A stretch of 64,000 nucleotides of DNA from an uncultured bacterium (GTDB lineage: Bacteria > Bacillota_I > Bacilli_A > RF39 > UBA660): the NCBI GenBank assembly GCA_946560065.1, contig CAMNUE010000006.1, positions 39,332-103,331 of the forward strand, read 5' to 3'. The notes beneath the pieces were generated by a model. That model was not told the origin of the DNA, searched no databases, and saw only the letters and a program-made list of their open reading frames with translations. Positions 1 through 8,561 of the stretch are shown piece by piece. The number at the start of each line of letters is the position of its first letter. Position 1 is the stretch's first letter. Position numbers and translations under genes: made by a program.

Positions 1-60
1 TTTCTTATAGTCTATCTCAAAAATATTTTTTTTATACATATTAGGTTTAAAAATTCCCAT
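1..60 (-). CDS. Start of YqeG-like HAD-family phosphatase (partial)
   Basis: Only the first 20 codons lie in the window; the gene runs off the left edge. The ATG at 60-58 is preceded by an AGGTGA ribosome-binding site with about 5 nt spacing. The visible peptide begins MGIFKPNMYKKNIFEIDYKK. This resembles the N-terminus of YqeG-type HAD phosphatases, which open with a short P-x-x-Y/F-x-x-x-I-F-x-I segment before the DLDNTL motif. The diagnostic HAD motif is outside the window, so the name rests on the N-terminal pattern alone. Confidence 0.5.
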   Translation of the reverse strand, partial: MGIFKPNMYKKNIFEIDYKK

Positions 61-157
61 TAAATCACCTAGAACAATTATAATATATTTTCTAAAATAA
101 GTCCATTATAACAAAAAGAAGAAAACTAAAATAATTAGCTTTCTCATTTTAAATACA

Positions 158-712
158 TCATTCAACTTCACTTTCAATAACATATGGATTATCTACCGAA
201 CCATCTCCACTATCATACCCTATACCAGCACGAAGTGAAACAGATGGTCGAACACCTCTCCTATTAATCGCAAGTGTTAAGCTAAGAGTAACATCATCAT
301 TTAAATATATTGGATAAATTACACAATCACTACTATCATATGGTGAAAGTGTCCAATTAGGATATCCTGAAGAAAGTGGTGAACCATTTGAATAAGCTAA
401 CAATGCTTCTACTCCAGTAACCAATCCAACAGGATAAGTCAAAGCTCCATTACCATTCTTTTCACTTACCGTAAATCTATCACTCTTATTAGGACATGTT
501 AAATTATCAGAATTATAAGCTCCTCTAAACTCGATATCTTCCTTATTAATCTCACCATTGGGATTGAATCCATTATTACTTGAATCATAAAAAGACCTAT
601 CATTACACCAAATTGTATCCTCTAAATAATTTGTATATGAAGTCATATGCTTAGAATACCACATATCAACCATCGACTTAAGAGAAGAATTCTTTACATT
701 TTCTTGCATCAT
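158..712 (-). CDS. C-terminal fragment of the broken vWA surface protein
   Basis: This 184-residue open frame has no convincing ribosome-binding site. The frame stays open upstream to about 795, where it would join the larger vWA fragment. It carries the end of the protein, including NWTLSPYDSSDC and a terminal RPSVSLR...GDGSVDNPYVIE segment. That segment resembles the C-termini of extracellular domains common in gut Firmicutes surface proteins (DUF6273-like). There is no LPXTG sorting motif. It is unlikely to be an independent gene. Confidence 0.6.
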   Translation of the reverse strand: MMQENVKNSSLKSMVDMWYSKHMTSYTNYLEDTIWCNDRSFYDSSNNGFNPNGEINKEDIEFRGAYNSDNLTCPNKSDRFTVSEKNGNGALTYPVGLVTGVEALLAYSNGSPLSSGYPNWTLSPYDSSDCVIYPIYLNDDVTLSLTLAINRRGVRPSVSLRAGIGYDSGDGSVDNPYVIESEVE

Positions 713-753
713 TTCCGCAAGTGCCTTTTCTATACTTGTTCCACCTTCTAATT

Positions 754-3273
754 CTAAATATGATGGCGAATATGTAGCCGGATCTGTTTGAACAAAATAT
801 ATATATATGAGATTTTACTACAGGTTCCACTAGAATTCCAACATGTATAATGTGTATTTCTTAGCTTATTATAATTACTATACCAATTCGTAAAATGTTG
901 AGTTTTACCGCTTAATGTATACATTCCTGTATCTTTATCATAAGTAAATGAATTACCATACATAAAATTATTTTCTATACTTACAATATTCATTGTTGTA
1001 TTTGAAGTCCATGTTACATTATAAACTTGATCACAACTTGCTGTAGTCCAATAATATTTGCCTTTATACTTTTCATATTCGTTAAACCACTCTGTTATTT
1101 TAAACGCCTTAGCAGTTGTAGGATCCAAAATCTTCTTACCAGTACCATCATCTATAAATGAATCAGAAACAGTATAACTTCTGTCTGCTTGAGCTAAATT
1201 TTGACCATTAGAAAGAGTAATACAATACATATAATCATCATCTATCCCTGAAATATAATATACAGAGTCATCAGAATAATTTTCACTATTATTTCTAAAT
1301 GTATATTTCCCAACCAAATTTGAATAATCTGTTACAATAGATGGATTCTCTAAAACATACTGATTATTTGTGGAGTTCCACTCTACACCATCACCATAAT
1401 AATAACTTGTAGATAAGGAATATTTAGAAAGAATTGAAATACTTGTTGAAGGAGAAATATTAGAAGCATTCAAAAAACTAGAAGTATATTTTTTATTATA
1501 CATATAACCAGCATCGGCTAGGGAAAGATAATCATTACTAAATCTACTCATACCAACCTGTGAATATACTGTATCGTTATTTAATGGGAACACATTAGCA
1601 GAACTATTAGAATTATATGATTCTACTAGATACAACGTACTACAACTTCCTCCAGTATTAAGACACGTATACTTTCCTATTAAATTTGTACTTGTTGCCT
1701 CACTCCATATCGCATCTTCAATGCTTCCAGACAAAGTAAATGTTGAGGTAGTATCATCATATACATAATCTGTTCCATAACTATAATTTGCTGCTAAAGA
1801 CTGAGATGTAATAGGACTATAACCAATATGATTATCTCTGTTTGTCCCACATTTACCTTCAGAATCTGGCTCACCATTATAAACGATTTTTACTCTACCT
1901 GTATCTGTTGTTCTATACATTCTCCAACAGAATCCACCAAAAATAACATTATTGTTTGGCGTATCCCCATAATAATAATAAACATCTTTTTTACCATTAA
2001 AAGTACTAGTAGCACCACTATATCTTCTCGCATTATTATTATTTTCATAATCATGTTTAACTTGCTCATATAAAGAAGCCTTTTCATTTACTGTACCATT
2101 AATAGACTTCTTTATATCTAACTTACTCCATACAGCTCTAAGTTCAACATTCTTCTCTGGCATTATAAAATAATCATCATTTATCTTATTAACATTTTTT
2201 GTAATTATCTTCCATTCTTTAAATTTATACCCTTCACATTTAGGAACACTGTCACTTATCTCAACCGTATCAAAAACCGAATACTCTTTTTCTAAAGGAA
2301 CGCCTTCTACTCTACAACCATTAGGTTCATTTCCATCGTATACAACTTCGTACTTGTCCGTTAGAATTGGTGTTTCAAAGCTTTCAACATTTTCTAAAAC
2401 ATCAATTATCTTACTTTTAACAACCTCTTTCTCATTAGTCGAATATAAACCACCTTTACCAACAAATTCATCTTTCAACTTAGCCTTAATTTTCATCTTA
2501 GATTTCATTCCAGATCTTAAGTCATTTATTTTCCAAGTAAACTCTTGCTTTTCCCTATTAAAAGAAACATCTCCCTGACTTACATTTATATCTTTTTCAC
2601 TTTCAACATAAACGTAATTTGTATCGATATAATCTATTATTTCAAAATTATCATAAATAGTCGGAACAACAGCTGCATCAAATAAAATATTACTTAAAGT
2701 TTCCATATAAGCAATAAACTGATTATCACTTACCTTTTTAATTTGTTCTAATACACTGCTACCCATTTCATATTGTATCCCATTGATAGTAATAAATGGA
2801 TATTGCCTCTTTAAATAATCATATTGAACTACTTCATTTGGAGTATCAACATTCGGATAACCATCCGTTAAAAATAAAACAATACATTCTCTATTTTCTT
2901 CTTTTTTATACCCTTTTAAAATATTATCCACATTCACTAACGCTTGATAATAATTAGTACAACCAGTTTCACTTAAAGAAGCAATTTGATTAACCAATTC
3001 ATCTTTATCACTAGTAAAATGAGAAATAATCTGAGAATCATCATCAAAAATAATTAACCCAACCCTATTCTTATTATCAGAAAGTAAACTATTAATTAAC
3101 TCCACACTATCTGATTTAACCTTATCCAACTTATTACCACCCATAGACCCAGATACATCCAAAACGAGTAAAACATCTGTATATTTACTATCAGTATTTA
3201 TAACACTGCTAACATCAAAAGTAATTTCGGCTACTCCCTTACTTATCCATTTAGCACTCTTATTACCCTCCAA
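754..3273 (-). CDS. Central fragment: vWA domain, InlB-type repeat and Cys repeats
   Basis: This is the main body of the broken surface protein. The first codon is a TTG that is more likely an internal leucine. A complete MIDAS metal site is visible: DVSGS at residues 39-43, Thr106 in GCTNYY and Asp137 in LFLTDG. A stalk-like beta region follows. Next is an InlB/Listeria-Bacteroides type repeat around residues 300-385 (VVYDGNE...GYKFKEW...ELRAVW). Then come three related modules of the form TLSG...W...GKYTC-N-GG-CS..Y. The last 20 or so residues, after KISYIY, are out of frame with the true continuation. The family is extracellular adhesins and pilin-like proteins; the ligand is unknown. Confidence 0.75.
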   Translation of the reverse strand: MEGNKSAKWISKGVAEITFDVSSVINTDSKYTDVLLVLDVSGSMGGNKLDKVKSDSVELINSLLSDNKNRVGLIIFDDDSQIISHFTSDKDELVNQIASLSETGCTNYYQALVNVDNILKGYKKEENRECIVLFLTDGYPNVDTPNEVVQYDYLKRQYPFITINGIQYEMGSSVLEQIKKVSDNQFIAYMETLSNILFDAAVVPTIYDNFEIIDYIDTNYVYVESEKDINVSQGDVSFNREKQEFTWKINDLRSGMKSKMKIKAKLKDEFVGKGGLYSTNEKEVVKSKIIDVLENVESFETPILTDKYEVVYDGNEPNGCRVEGVPLEKEYSVFDTVEISDSVPKCEGYKFKEWKIITKNVNKINDDYFIMPEKNVELRAVWSKLDIKKSINGTVNEKASLYEQVKHDYENNNNARRYSGATSTFNGKKDVYYYYGDTPNNNVIFGGFCWRMYRTTDTGRVKIVYNGEPDSEGKCGTNRDNHIGYSPITSQSLAANYSYGTDYVYDDTTSTFTLSGSIEDAIWSEATSTNLIGKYTCLNTGGSCSTLYLVESYNSNSSANVFPLNNDTVYSQVGMSRFSNDYLSLADAGYMYNKKYTSSFLNASNISPSTSISILSKYSLSTSYYYGDGVEWNSTNNQYVLENPSIVTDYSNLVGKYTFRNNSENYSDDSVYYISGIDDDYMYCITLSNGQNLAQADRSYTVSDSFIDDGTGKKILDPTTAKAFKITEWFNEYEKYKGKYYWTTASCDQVYNVTWTSNTTMNIVSIENNFMYGNSFTYDKDTGMYTLSGKTQHFTNWYSNYNKLRNTHYTCWNSSGTCSKISYIYILFKQIRLHIRHHI
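797..808. repeat. (AT)6 dinucleotide tract at a frameshift point
   Basis: Six AT units lie exactly where the vWA surface-protein frame is lost. Five units would restore the frame to the C-terminal fragment. Dinucleotide tracts inside surface-protein genes are classic slipped-strand mispairing sites, so on/off switching is possible. A fixed mutation or sequencing error cannot be excluded. Confidence 0.5.
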
Positions 3274-3467
3274 GCGCCAGGTTTCTTCTCTTTATAATCA
3301 AGTTTTTCTGAAAAAATCTCTACACTTTTAACTGGTTGAAGTTCTGCAAATATTCTTGGCATTGAAACTACTCCAAGTATCAAAATAAGAGTAACAAACA
3401 CACTTAAAACCTTATTTTCAAAAATATATTCTCTAATTTTGTCAAAAATATTTTTTACTTTTTTCAT
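3243..3467 (-). CDS. N-terminal fragment: signal-anchor of the vWA surface protein
   Basis: The fragment starts at ATG 3467 (MKKVKNIF) and has a hydrophobic segment (VLSVFVTLILILGVVS) ending in an A-x-A-like site, typical of a signal peptide or anchor. It stops about 10 codons after the conserved PGA. In related proteins the sequence continues directly into a W...K-G-x-A-x-I-T-F-D-V strand before the vWA domain. Here that strand is in the next frame (ISKGVAEITFDV). The fragment is therefore the amino end of the broken gene. Confidence 0.65.
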   Translation of the reverse strand: MKKVKNIFDKIREYIFENKVLSVFVTLILILGVVSMPRIFAELQPVKSVEIFSEKLDYKEKKPGAWRVIRVLNG

Positions 3468-3538
3468 ACTAACCATCTCCAAAACAGTCTACTCTATTAA
3501 CCTAATAATACTATATTTTAAAAATCAATTCAATAATT

Positions 3539-3567
3539 AAAAAAGTATAAGAACTAAATTCTTATAC
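3539..3567 (-). terminator. Intrinsic terminator after the deacetylase gene
   Basis: On the minus strand, GTATAAGAA and TTCTTATAC form a perfect 9-bp stem with a 5-nt loop. It is followed by TTTTTTAATT, immediately after the deacetylase stop codon. Confidence 0.85.
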
Positions 3568-5007
3568 CTAATTATTTACTCTTTGTTTTATCATTTCAGT
3601 TTCCATGGTAATTTTTTCAAACGCATAACCATTTTCTCTACCATACCTAATAATATCTCTTAAAGCATCTCTTGTATATGGCTTTATATCATGCATCAAA
3701 ACCATATTGACTCTATCTTTTCTAAGACCATTAATTACATTATTTTTAATATTCTCTGCAGTAGGGTGCCCACCAGCAGCATCACCACTCGAAAGATTCC
3801 AATCGTAATATTTAAACCCACGACTCACAACCTCATTCGTCAAAGTGCTCATTATACCTTCAGTATATCTTCTACTAATTGTATTACTAGATCCACCTGG
3901 AAATCTAATTATTTTAGACTCATATCCAGTAATTCTTTTAACTCTATCTTGAACACTATATAAATCATCAAAATAAGCATCAACTGAGGAATACACAATA
4001 GAATAATCATGACTTGCTGTATGAAGAGCTAAAGAATGTCCCTCATCATACATTCTCTTAATCAATTCATCAGGCCCTTTGTTAGTTACAAAGAAAGTTG
4101 CTTTGACATTTTCTTCTTTTAAGATATCTAAAATTACATTAGTTGTTCCACTTTGAGGGCCATCATCAAATGTTAAATAAACTGTCCCATCTTTTGGTCT
4201 TTCACTAACCTTTACTTTTCTTGAAATCTTAATATCATTTCCATAACTATCACTAACACTATATGTTAATACATATTCACCTACTTTACTAGTATCAACA
4301 CCACCACTAACTTTAACTTTCGAAGAAATCTCTTTATCACAATTATCACTAACTTCATATCCAGGATCATTAAATTCATCCCCGACAAATAGATAAATAT
4401 AATCATTTCCTTTTAAAGTAAGTTTAGGCTTATCAATATCTTTATAAATTATTTTCTTTGTAATTTCTGTCTTATTACCACTCTTATCACTTACACTATA
4501 AGTAATTTTCTCCTTTGTAATATCGTACTTTACTTTTTCAGTTAAATCTCCTTCGTATTCATCAATTGCCTTAACCTTATCTGGAACAATCTCATCACCT
4601 GGGCATAAATATATATCAGAATCATCTATCTCTAATTTTGGCCTTTTTCGATCTTTAACTATAACTTTTCTTGTAACCTCTCTTGTAAACGTCCCAACTT
4701 TTACTTTATAAACTATTTTATAAACACCTATCTTTTTAGGATTAACTTTTCCCTTAATCGAAACATCCTTAGAAACATCGTTTCCTAAAAAACTAGCTTT
4801 ATAGCCTTTCTCAACATACTTATCTTTATAATCTATAATAATTGTATTTTTACCCTTTAAATCAATTTGAGGCAAAAGCATAAAATTATATATTCCTATT
4901 GCTACAAATACTAAAAAAATTATTATTCCCCATGATACCATTGCATTAGTACAACCAAATTCTAATAATCTTTTCAACTTTCTTTTCAAAATAATTTTAA
5001 CTCTCAT
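3568..5007 (-). CDS. Membrane-anchored polysaccharide deacetylase with Ig-like domains
   Basis: The 479-residue protein probably removes N-acetyl groups from peptidoglycan or another surface glycan. A single transmembrane anchor lies at about 25-45. Three Ig-like beta modules of the DUF5011 type follow at roughly 48-120, 124-192 and 195-268, with recurring VSD-x-x-G-N signatures. The NodB catalytic domain covers about 275-475. It shows TFDDGP (279-284, catalytic and metal Asp), HTASH (329-333, metal ligands), RFPGG (368-372) and a late LMHD. This architecture matches extracellular PgdA-like carbohydrate esterase 4 enzymes. The sigK-like gene lies 56 nt upstream on the same strand, and a terminator follows the stop. 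Exact substrate is not determinable. Confidence 0.88.
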   Translation of the reverse strand: MRVKIILKRKLKRLLEFGCTNAMVSWGIIIFLVFVAIGIYNFMLLPQIDLKGKNTIIIDYKDKYVEKGYKASFLGNDVSKDVSIKGKVNPKKIGVYKIVYKVKVGTFTREVTRKVIVKDRKRPKLEIDDSDIYLCPGDEIVPDKVKAIDEYEGDLTEKVKYDITKEKITYSVSDKSGNKTEITKKIIYKDIDKPKLTLKGNDYIYLFVGDEFNDPGYEVSDNCDKEISSKVKVSGGVDTSKVGEYVLTYSVSDSYGNDIKISRKVKVSERPKDGTVYLTFDDGPQSGTTNVILDILKEENVKATFFVTNKGPDELIKRMYDEGHSLALHTASHDYSIVYSSVDAYFDDLYSVQDRVKRITGYESKIIRFPGGSSNTISRRYTEGIMSTLTNEVVSRGFKYYDWNLSSGDAAGGHPTAENIKNNVINGLRKDRVNMVLMHDIKPYTRDALRDIIRYGRENGYAFEKITMETEMIKQRVNN

Positions 5008-5063
5008 ATACCGACCACTCTCTCAAACTAATTATAAATCAAATAGTCATTTCTTGTAAAGAA

Positions 5064-5753
5064 TCAGTTCAATTTATTATGCCTAATAAATTCTCTTAAA
5101 AGTTTCGTAAGAGCCCTCTTCTCAATCCTTGAAACATAACTTCTACTAATTCCCATTTTTTTAGAAATACTTTTCTGAGTTTCTTCATCTCTATCTTCCA
5201 ATCCATATCTATTAATTATTATTTCTTTTTCTCTTTTAGTTAATACATCCATATACTTATAAAGTGCCTTTATATTATCCTTCAAATCTATTTCATCACA
5301 AAAATCAACATTTTCAGTTTTTAAAATATCTTGAATCGCAATCTCATTACCATCCTTATCAAAACCAATTGATTCATTTATTGAAATATCTTTACTGTAT
5401 TTATTTGATTTTCTAAAATACATCAAAATCTCATTTTCAATACATCTTGCACAATAAGTAGTAATTTTAGCATTCTTCTCTGGTGTAAATGTATCTATTC
5501 CTTTTATTAATCCAATTGTTCCAATACTTATTAAATCATCTGTATCTGAGTATTTACTATCAAACTTTTTTACTATATGAGCAACTAATCTTAAATTATG
5601 TTCAATTAATTTATTACGACTTGAAAGATCTCCTTCCATTTTTTTCCTTATACATTTATCTTCCTCTTCACTACTTAATGGTTCTAAGAAAACATCATTA
5701 GAGTAACTACCAGTAAAACAAAATAAATTCTTTATAATATCAAATAAAAACAT
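5064..5753 (-). CDS. sigK: RNA polymerase sigma factor, SigK-like (sporulation type)
   Basis: The 229-residue sigma-70 family protein directs RNA polymerase to a dedicated promoter set. It closely follows the SigK pattern. A short hydrophobic, possibly cleaved N-terminus precedes PLSSEEE. Region 2 carries IEHNLRLVAHIVKKF, DLISIGTIGLIKGI and ARCIENEILMYFR. Region 4 ends with ISRSYVSRIEKRALTKLL, a helix-turn-helix for the -35 element. In Bacillus SigK is the late mother-cell sigma factor, made as a pro-protein and often interrupted by the skin element. Here the gene is intact. No sporulation genes are adjacent; the downstream neighbour is a wall deacetylase, a plausible target class. Confidence 0.85.
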   Translation of the reverse strand: MFLFDIIKNLFCFTGSYSNDVFLEPLSSEEEDKCIRKKMEGDLSSRNKLIEHNLRLVAHIVKKFDSKYSDTDDLISIGTIGLIKGIDTFTPEKNAKITTYCARCIENEILMYFRKSNKYSKDISINESIGFDKDGNEIAIQDILKTENVDFCDEIDLKDNIKALYKYMDVLTKREKEIIINRYGLEDRDEETQKSISKKMGISRSYVSRIEKRALTKLLREFIRHNKLN

Positions 5754-5793
5754 ATAATCCTCCTATTTGAATCATATGTCGAAAAAAGTAATT

Positions 5794-6240
5794 TTATTTT
5801 CTCTTTGTAAAATTTTCTTCTATTAACTGACCAGCTTCAACTCTTCCTTCAATAGAAGAAATCCTCTCACCACACCAAGAATCCATCCCACATAAATCTT
5901 TATATTGCTCTCTTAATTTATATTCCTCTAACAATAAGTCTTCTAAATCAATAGAATGAAAATATCCATTTAAAATTACTTCTCTAAATTTTAAATCTAA
6001 GCTTAAAAGTAATTTCTTAAGAGTATCATTTTCTCTATCTCTTTTTAATTCTCTATTTTCATAATCCATTAATAAATATTGATAAAAAGTATTTATATCT
6101 CTTTTTCTAGTATTACGTTCTAACCTTATATCATTTAATCTTTTTGCATCTTGTAATTTTTTCATCTTGACCATCAATCTAATTTTATCTTTTTCTAAGT
6201 TACCTATTTTATCTTTTCTAATTTCTCTATATTCAACCAT
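5794..6240 (-). CDS. Unknown charged coiled-coil protein
   Basis: The 148-residue protein is not recognised. It is very rich in Lys, Arg, Glu and Leu, with long stretches predicted to be helical coiled coil (residues about 1-80). It has no transmembrane segment or signal peptide. It is the last of three small co-directional genes (6688-7131, 6254-6661, this one) with short gaps of 13-26 nt, ending 40 nt before the sigK-like gene. Co-transcription suggests a shared role, perhaps as a soluble partner of the two membrane proteins. That is inference only. Confidence 0.6.
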   Translation of the reverse strand: MVEYREIRKDKIGNLEKDKIRLMVKMKKLQDAKRLNDIRLERNTRKRDINTFYQYLLMDYENRELKRDRENDTLKKLLLSLDLKFREVILNGYFHSIDLEDLLLEEYKLREQYKDLCGMDSWCGERISSIEGRVEAGQLIEENFTKRK

Positions 6241-6253
6241 TTAAATAACCTTC

Positions 6254-6661
6254 CTATTTTTTACAATAAACTTTCTCTTCTGTCCCTTCATTAATTTCTC
6301 TAAGCATTGCCTTACTAAGTCCATTCATTTTCTCTTCTAAATTATACATATCCATTTCTAATTTCTCAACATCAATCTTATTAAGTTTTTTCTCTTCTCG
6401 AATACGTACAATATTATATTTAATGGTATTAATTAAAGCATAGAAAGTAATTATAATTAGTGTAGTAGACATTTTAGCCCCATCATCAGTAAAAGCTGAA
6501 ATCACCATCCAAGCAATAGCAAATACTAAAGAATTTTCTATTGCTCTTTTTCTCTCATTTTTAATCATCTCATCATAAGAATCTAAAAAACTTTTATCTA
6601 GTTTTAATTCTGAAATTGTCATTTCTTCTTTGGTTAATTCTTTTAAAAACAGCTCTCTCAT
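6254..6661 (-). CDS. Unknown small protein with two membrane segments
   Basis: The 135-residue protein has a charged N-terminal region, two adjacent hydrophobic helices at about 44-57 and 64-82, and a charged helical C-terminal tail. This is a helical hairpin topology with both ends on the same side of the membrane. No motif is recognised. The layout superficially recalls SLATT-type two-helix membrane proteins, but I see no sequence signature that would support that assignment. It lies between two other small unknown genes. Confidence 0.6.
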   Translation of the reverse strand: MRELFLKELTKEEMTISELKLDKSFLDSYDEMIKNERKRAIENSLVFAIAWMVISAFTDDGAKMSTTLIIITFYALINTIKYNIVRIREEKKLNKIDVEKLEMDMYNLEEKMNGLSKAMLREINEGTEEKVYCKK

Positions 6662-6687
6662 ACTATCACCTACTAAAACAAATTAAA

Positions 6688-7131
6688 TTAATCATAAAAT
6701 GAATTTTCTTCATTTCTTTTTTTAGTTAACACTTTAGCATCAATAGAATCAATCATAGCCATTTGCGCATGAATACCTTTTTCTTTTTCACAAACATTAT
6801 AATAATTCATTGCTAACTGATCTAAATCTATTTTTTCTAGATTATTCTCAATTATTCCTTTTCCTATAAGTTCCACTATCAAATAACTCAAACCTAAAGC
6901 TGTTGCTTCAAAAGCCGCAAACTCTAACGCACTATACTCTGCAAAATGCTCTAAATTAGCTAAAACATAAAATAAATTACCACAAATAATAGAACCCACA
7001 CTTCCAACGTTACTATCAGAATAACTATCAGGATTTAATTTTTTAAATTTCTTCTGCATTTGTTTTTTTTGATGTTCATAAACAGACAACATCTGTTCAC
7101 AATATTCATATTCATCTTCACGTCTACTCAT
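6688..7131 (-). CDS. Unknown small membrane-associated protein
   Basis: The 147-residue protein has a charged N-terminal 40 residues with a Gln/Lys-rich helix, then hydrophobic segments at about 43-60 and 66-90, then a charged helical tail. No family is recognised. It begins the three-gene cluster, 17 nt downstream of the flippase gene, and is probably translated from the same message. Its helix-hairpin-helix layout matches its downstream neighbour at 6254-6661, which may be a very distant paralogue. Confidence 0.6.
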   Translation of the reverse strand: MSRREDEYEYCEQMLSVYEHQKKQMQKKFKKLNPDSYSDSNVGSVGSIICGNLFYVLANLEHFAEYSALEFAAFEATALGLSYLIVELIGKGIIENNLEKIDLDQLAMNYYNVCEKEKGIHAQMAMIDSIDAKVLTKKRNEENSFYD

Positions 7132-7148
7132 TTCTTTTCCTCTTTTCC

Positions 7149-8561
7149 TTATCTACTTCTTTTTAATTTTCTTAAAATTGTTTTCATGCTAGCAAGTAAA
7201 AACTCTTTATTAAGTAAAAATGCATAGCAACAAACAACGAGTAGACTTATTATATCAAGAATTAAATTATTTTGGTAGTATAAAATAATCGCAAAAGTAA
7301 AAATCAAAATTGTTTTTAAAATCAAACCTTTTTCTATTTTTATATTTATATATTTCTTTAAATCAATATGTCTGTAAACCATCATTACAAAATAAGATAT
7401 CGCTGTTGATATACTAGCGGCATATAAACCTATTTTCTTAATAAATAAAACATTAATTACAATATTAATTATCGCCCCAATTATTGCCGTAGTTGCAACT
7501 TGCTTAGATAATTTCTTTGCTAAATAAACCTGACTATATAAACATATTACAACATTAAATACAGTTCCAAGTACTAAAATTGGAATATATTGATAAGCCC
7601 CCTCATATTTAGAATCTATTAGTATTGGAAATACAAAAGGCATACAAGCAATCATCCCAACACCCAGTGCTGTAAATAATTTAATTACTGTATTAGTAAT
7701 ATCCGAAAAGAATTCATCTCTATCTTCTGCATTTATATGCAAAGCTGCTGACTCACTCCAACTTAAATTAAATATTCCAGTCAAACTAGAAATAATCGTT
7801 GGAAATTTATTACTAATTGCATATAAACCATTAGCTCCAGCTCCAATTACCCAAGAAATTATACTTCTATCACTAACATTAACTATCCACCAACTAATAC
7901 CATTAGGTATTAAAGGTATAGAATATTTATACATATCCTTAAGTAATTTAAAATCTACCATCTCCATATTTATTTTTGAATATAATTTTAATTTAAAAAA
8001 TAAATATAATGAACAAATTCCATTTGCAAGAGCCATTGATATAATCATACCTTCCGCTCCCATATGAACAAAGCAAATTAAAAAGATATTTGACAGTACT
8101 GTTGTAAGTCCTGTTAAAATACAACTAATTGAATAATCCAGTGTTTTACCAAAACCTCTTGCTACTTGTAATAAATTTCCCGATAAAACACAAACAATAA
8201 TATCTATTAAAATTAACCATCTAAATGGAATATTAATAAAACAACTAATAATTATATAGAGCAATGAAAATATTCCTAAACTAACTCCTAATACAAAAAA
8301 ATTATTACTAATAAGTTTCTTTGTGTTTTTATTACTTCCTCTCGCATCAACCAAATATCTAAAGATACTCATCTCTAACTCTAAAGTAATTATTGGTACC
8401 AATAAAGTAACATAAGTTTGAATTAAATCTACTACTCCATATTCGCTAGTATTCAAATACGATGTATATAGAGGTAATAGAAAAAAAGAAATAAGTTGTG
8501 TACAAACTCTTCCAAAAAATATAATAATTGTATTCTTTGCTAGTTGTGTTTTTTTACTCAT
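7149..8561 (-). CDS. Polysaccharide flippase (MOP superfamily, Wzx-like)
   Basis: The 470-residue integral membrane protein has about 12-14 hydrophobic helices throughout. The N-terminus NTIIIFFGRVCTQLISFFLL and the following LYTSYLNTSEYGVVDL are typical of oligosaccharide flippases of the MATE/MOP superfamily, which move lipid-linked glycan units across the membrane. It overlaps the upstream VanZ gene by 8 nt, so the two are translationally coupled. Membrane glycosyltransferases elsewhere in the window (13.3-16.1 kb, 21-25 kb) could supply its substrates. Specificity cannot be read from sequence. Confidence 0.85.
   Translation of the reverse strand: MSKKTQLAKNTIIIFFGRVCTQLISFFLLPLYTSYLNTSEYGVVDLIQTYVTLLVPIITLELEMSIFRYLVDARGSNKNTKKLISNNFFVLGVSLGIFSLLYIIISCFINIPFRWLILIDIIVCVLSGNLLQVARGFGKTLDYSISCILTGLTTVLSNIFLICFVHMGAEGMIISMALANGICSLYLFFKLKLYSKINMEMVDFKLLKDMYKYSIPLIPNGISWWIVNVSDRSIISWVIGAGANGLYAISNKFPTIISSLTGIFNLSWSESAALHINAEDRDEFFSDITNTVIKLFTALGVGMIACMPFVFPILIDSKYEGAYQYIPILVLGTVFNVVICLYSQVYLAKKLSKQVATTAIIGAIINIVINVLFIKKIGLYAASISTAISYFVMMVYRHIDLKKYINIKIEKGLILKTILIFTFAIILYYQNNLILDIISLLVVCCYAFLLNKEFLLASMKTILRKLKRSR

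Larger units (their letters stand above)
158..3467 (-). pseudogene. Large vWA-domain surface protein gene broken by two frameshifts
   Basis: Three consecutive minus-strand reading frames (3467-3243, 3273-754, 712-158 and its upstream extension) read as one protein of roughly 1,070 residues. It would have a signal anchor, a von Willebrand factor A domain, a stalk-like region, an InlB/Flg_new-type repeat, three copies of a Cys-containing repeat, and a C-terminal domain ending in an RPSVSLR...NPYVIE motif. Each junction needs the same correction, one missing base or two extra bases. The first lies in a G-run near 3273: adding one G joins PGAWR to GNKSAKW. The second lies at an (AT)6 tract at 797-808: removing one AT joins KISYIY to FVQTDPATYSPSYLELEGG. 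The protein part between 754 and 712 is intact in the restored frame. Start: ATG at 3467 with GGAG about 9 nt upstream. It may be a true pseudogene, a phase-variable locus or an assembly artefact. Confidence 0.7.

Noticed and set aside
1828..2578. Plus-strand and alternative-frame open frames within the vWA surface protein gene
   Set aside because: They are shadows of the real gene in AT-rich DNA, low-complexity and without ribosome-binding sites.
6254..6661. SLATT-type conflict-system membrane protein
   Set aside because: Topology is similar, but no nucleotide-second-messenger synthase or other defence gene is near and no sequence signature was seen.
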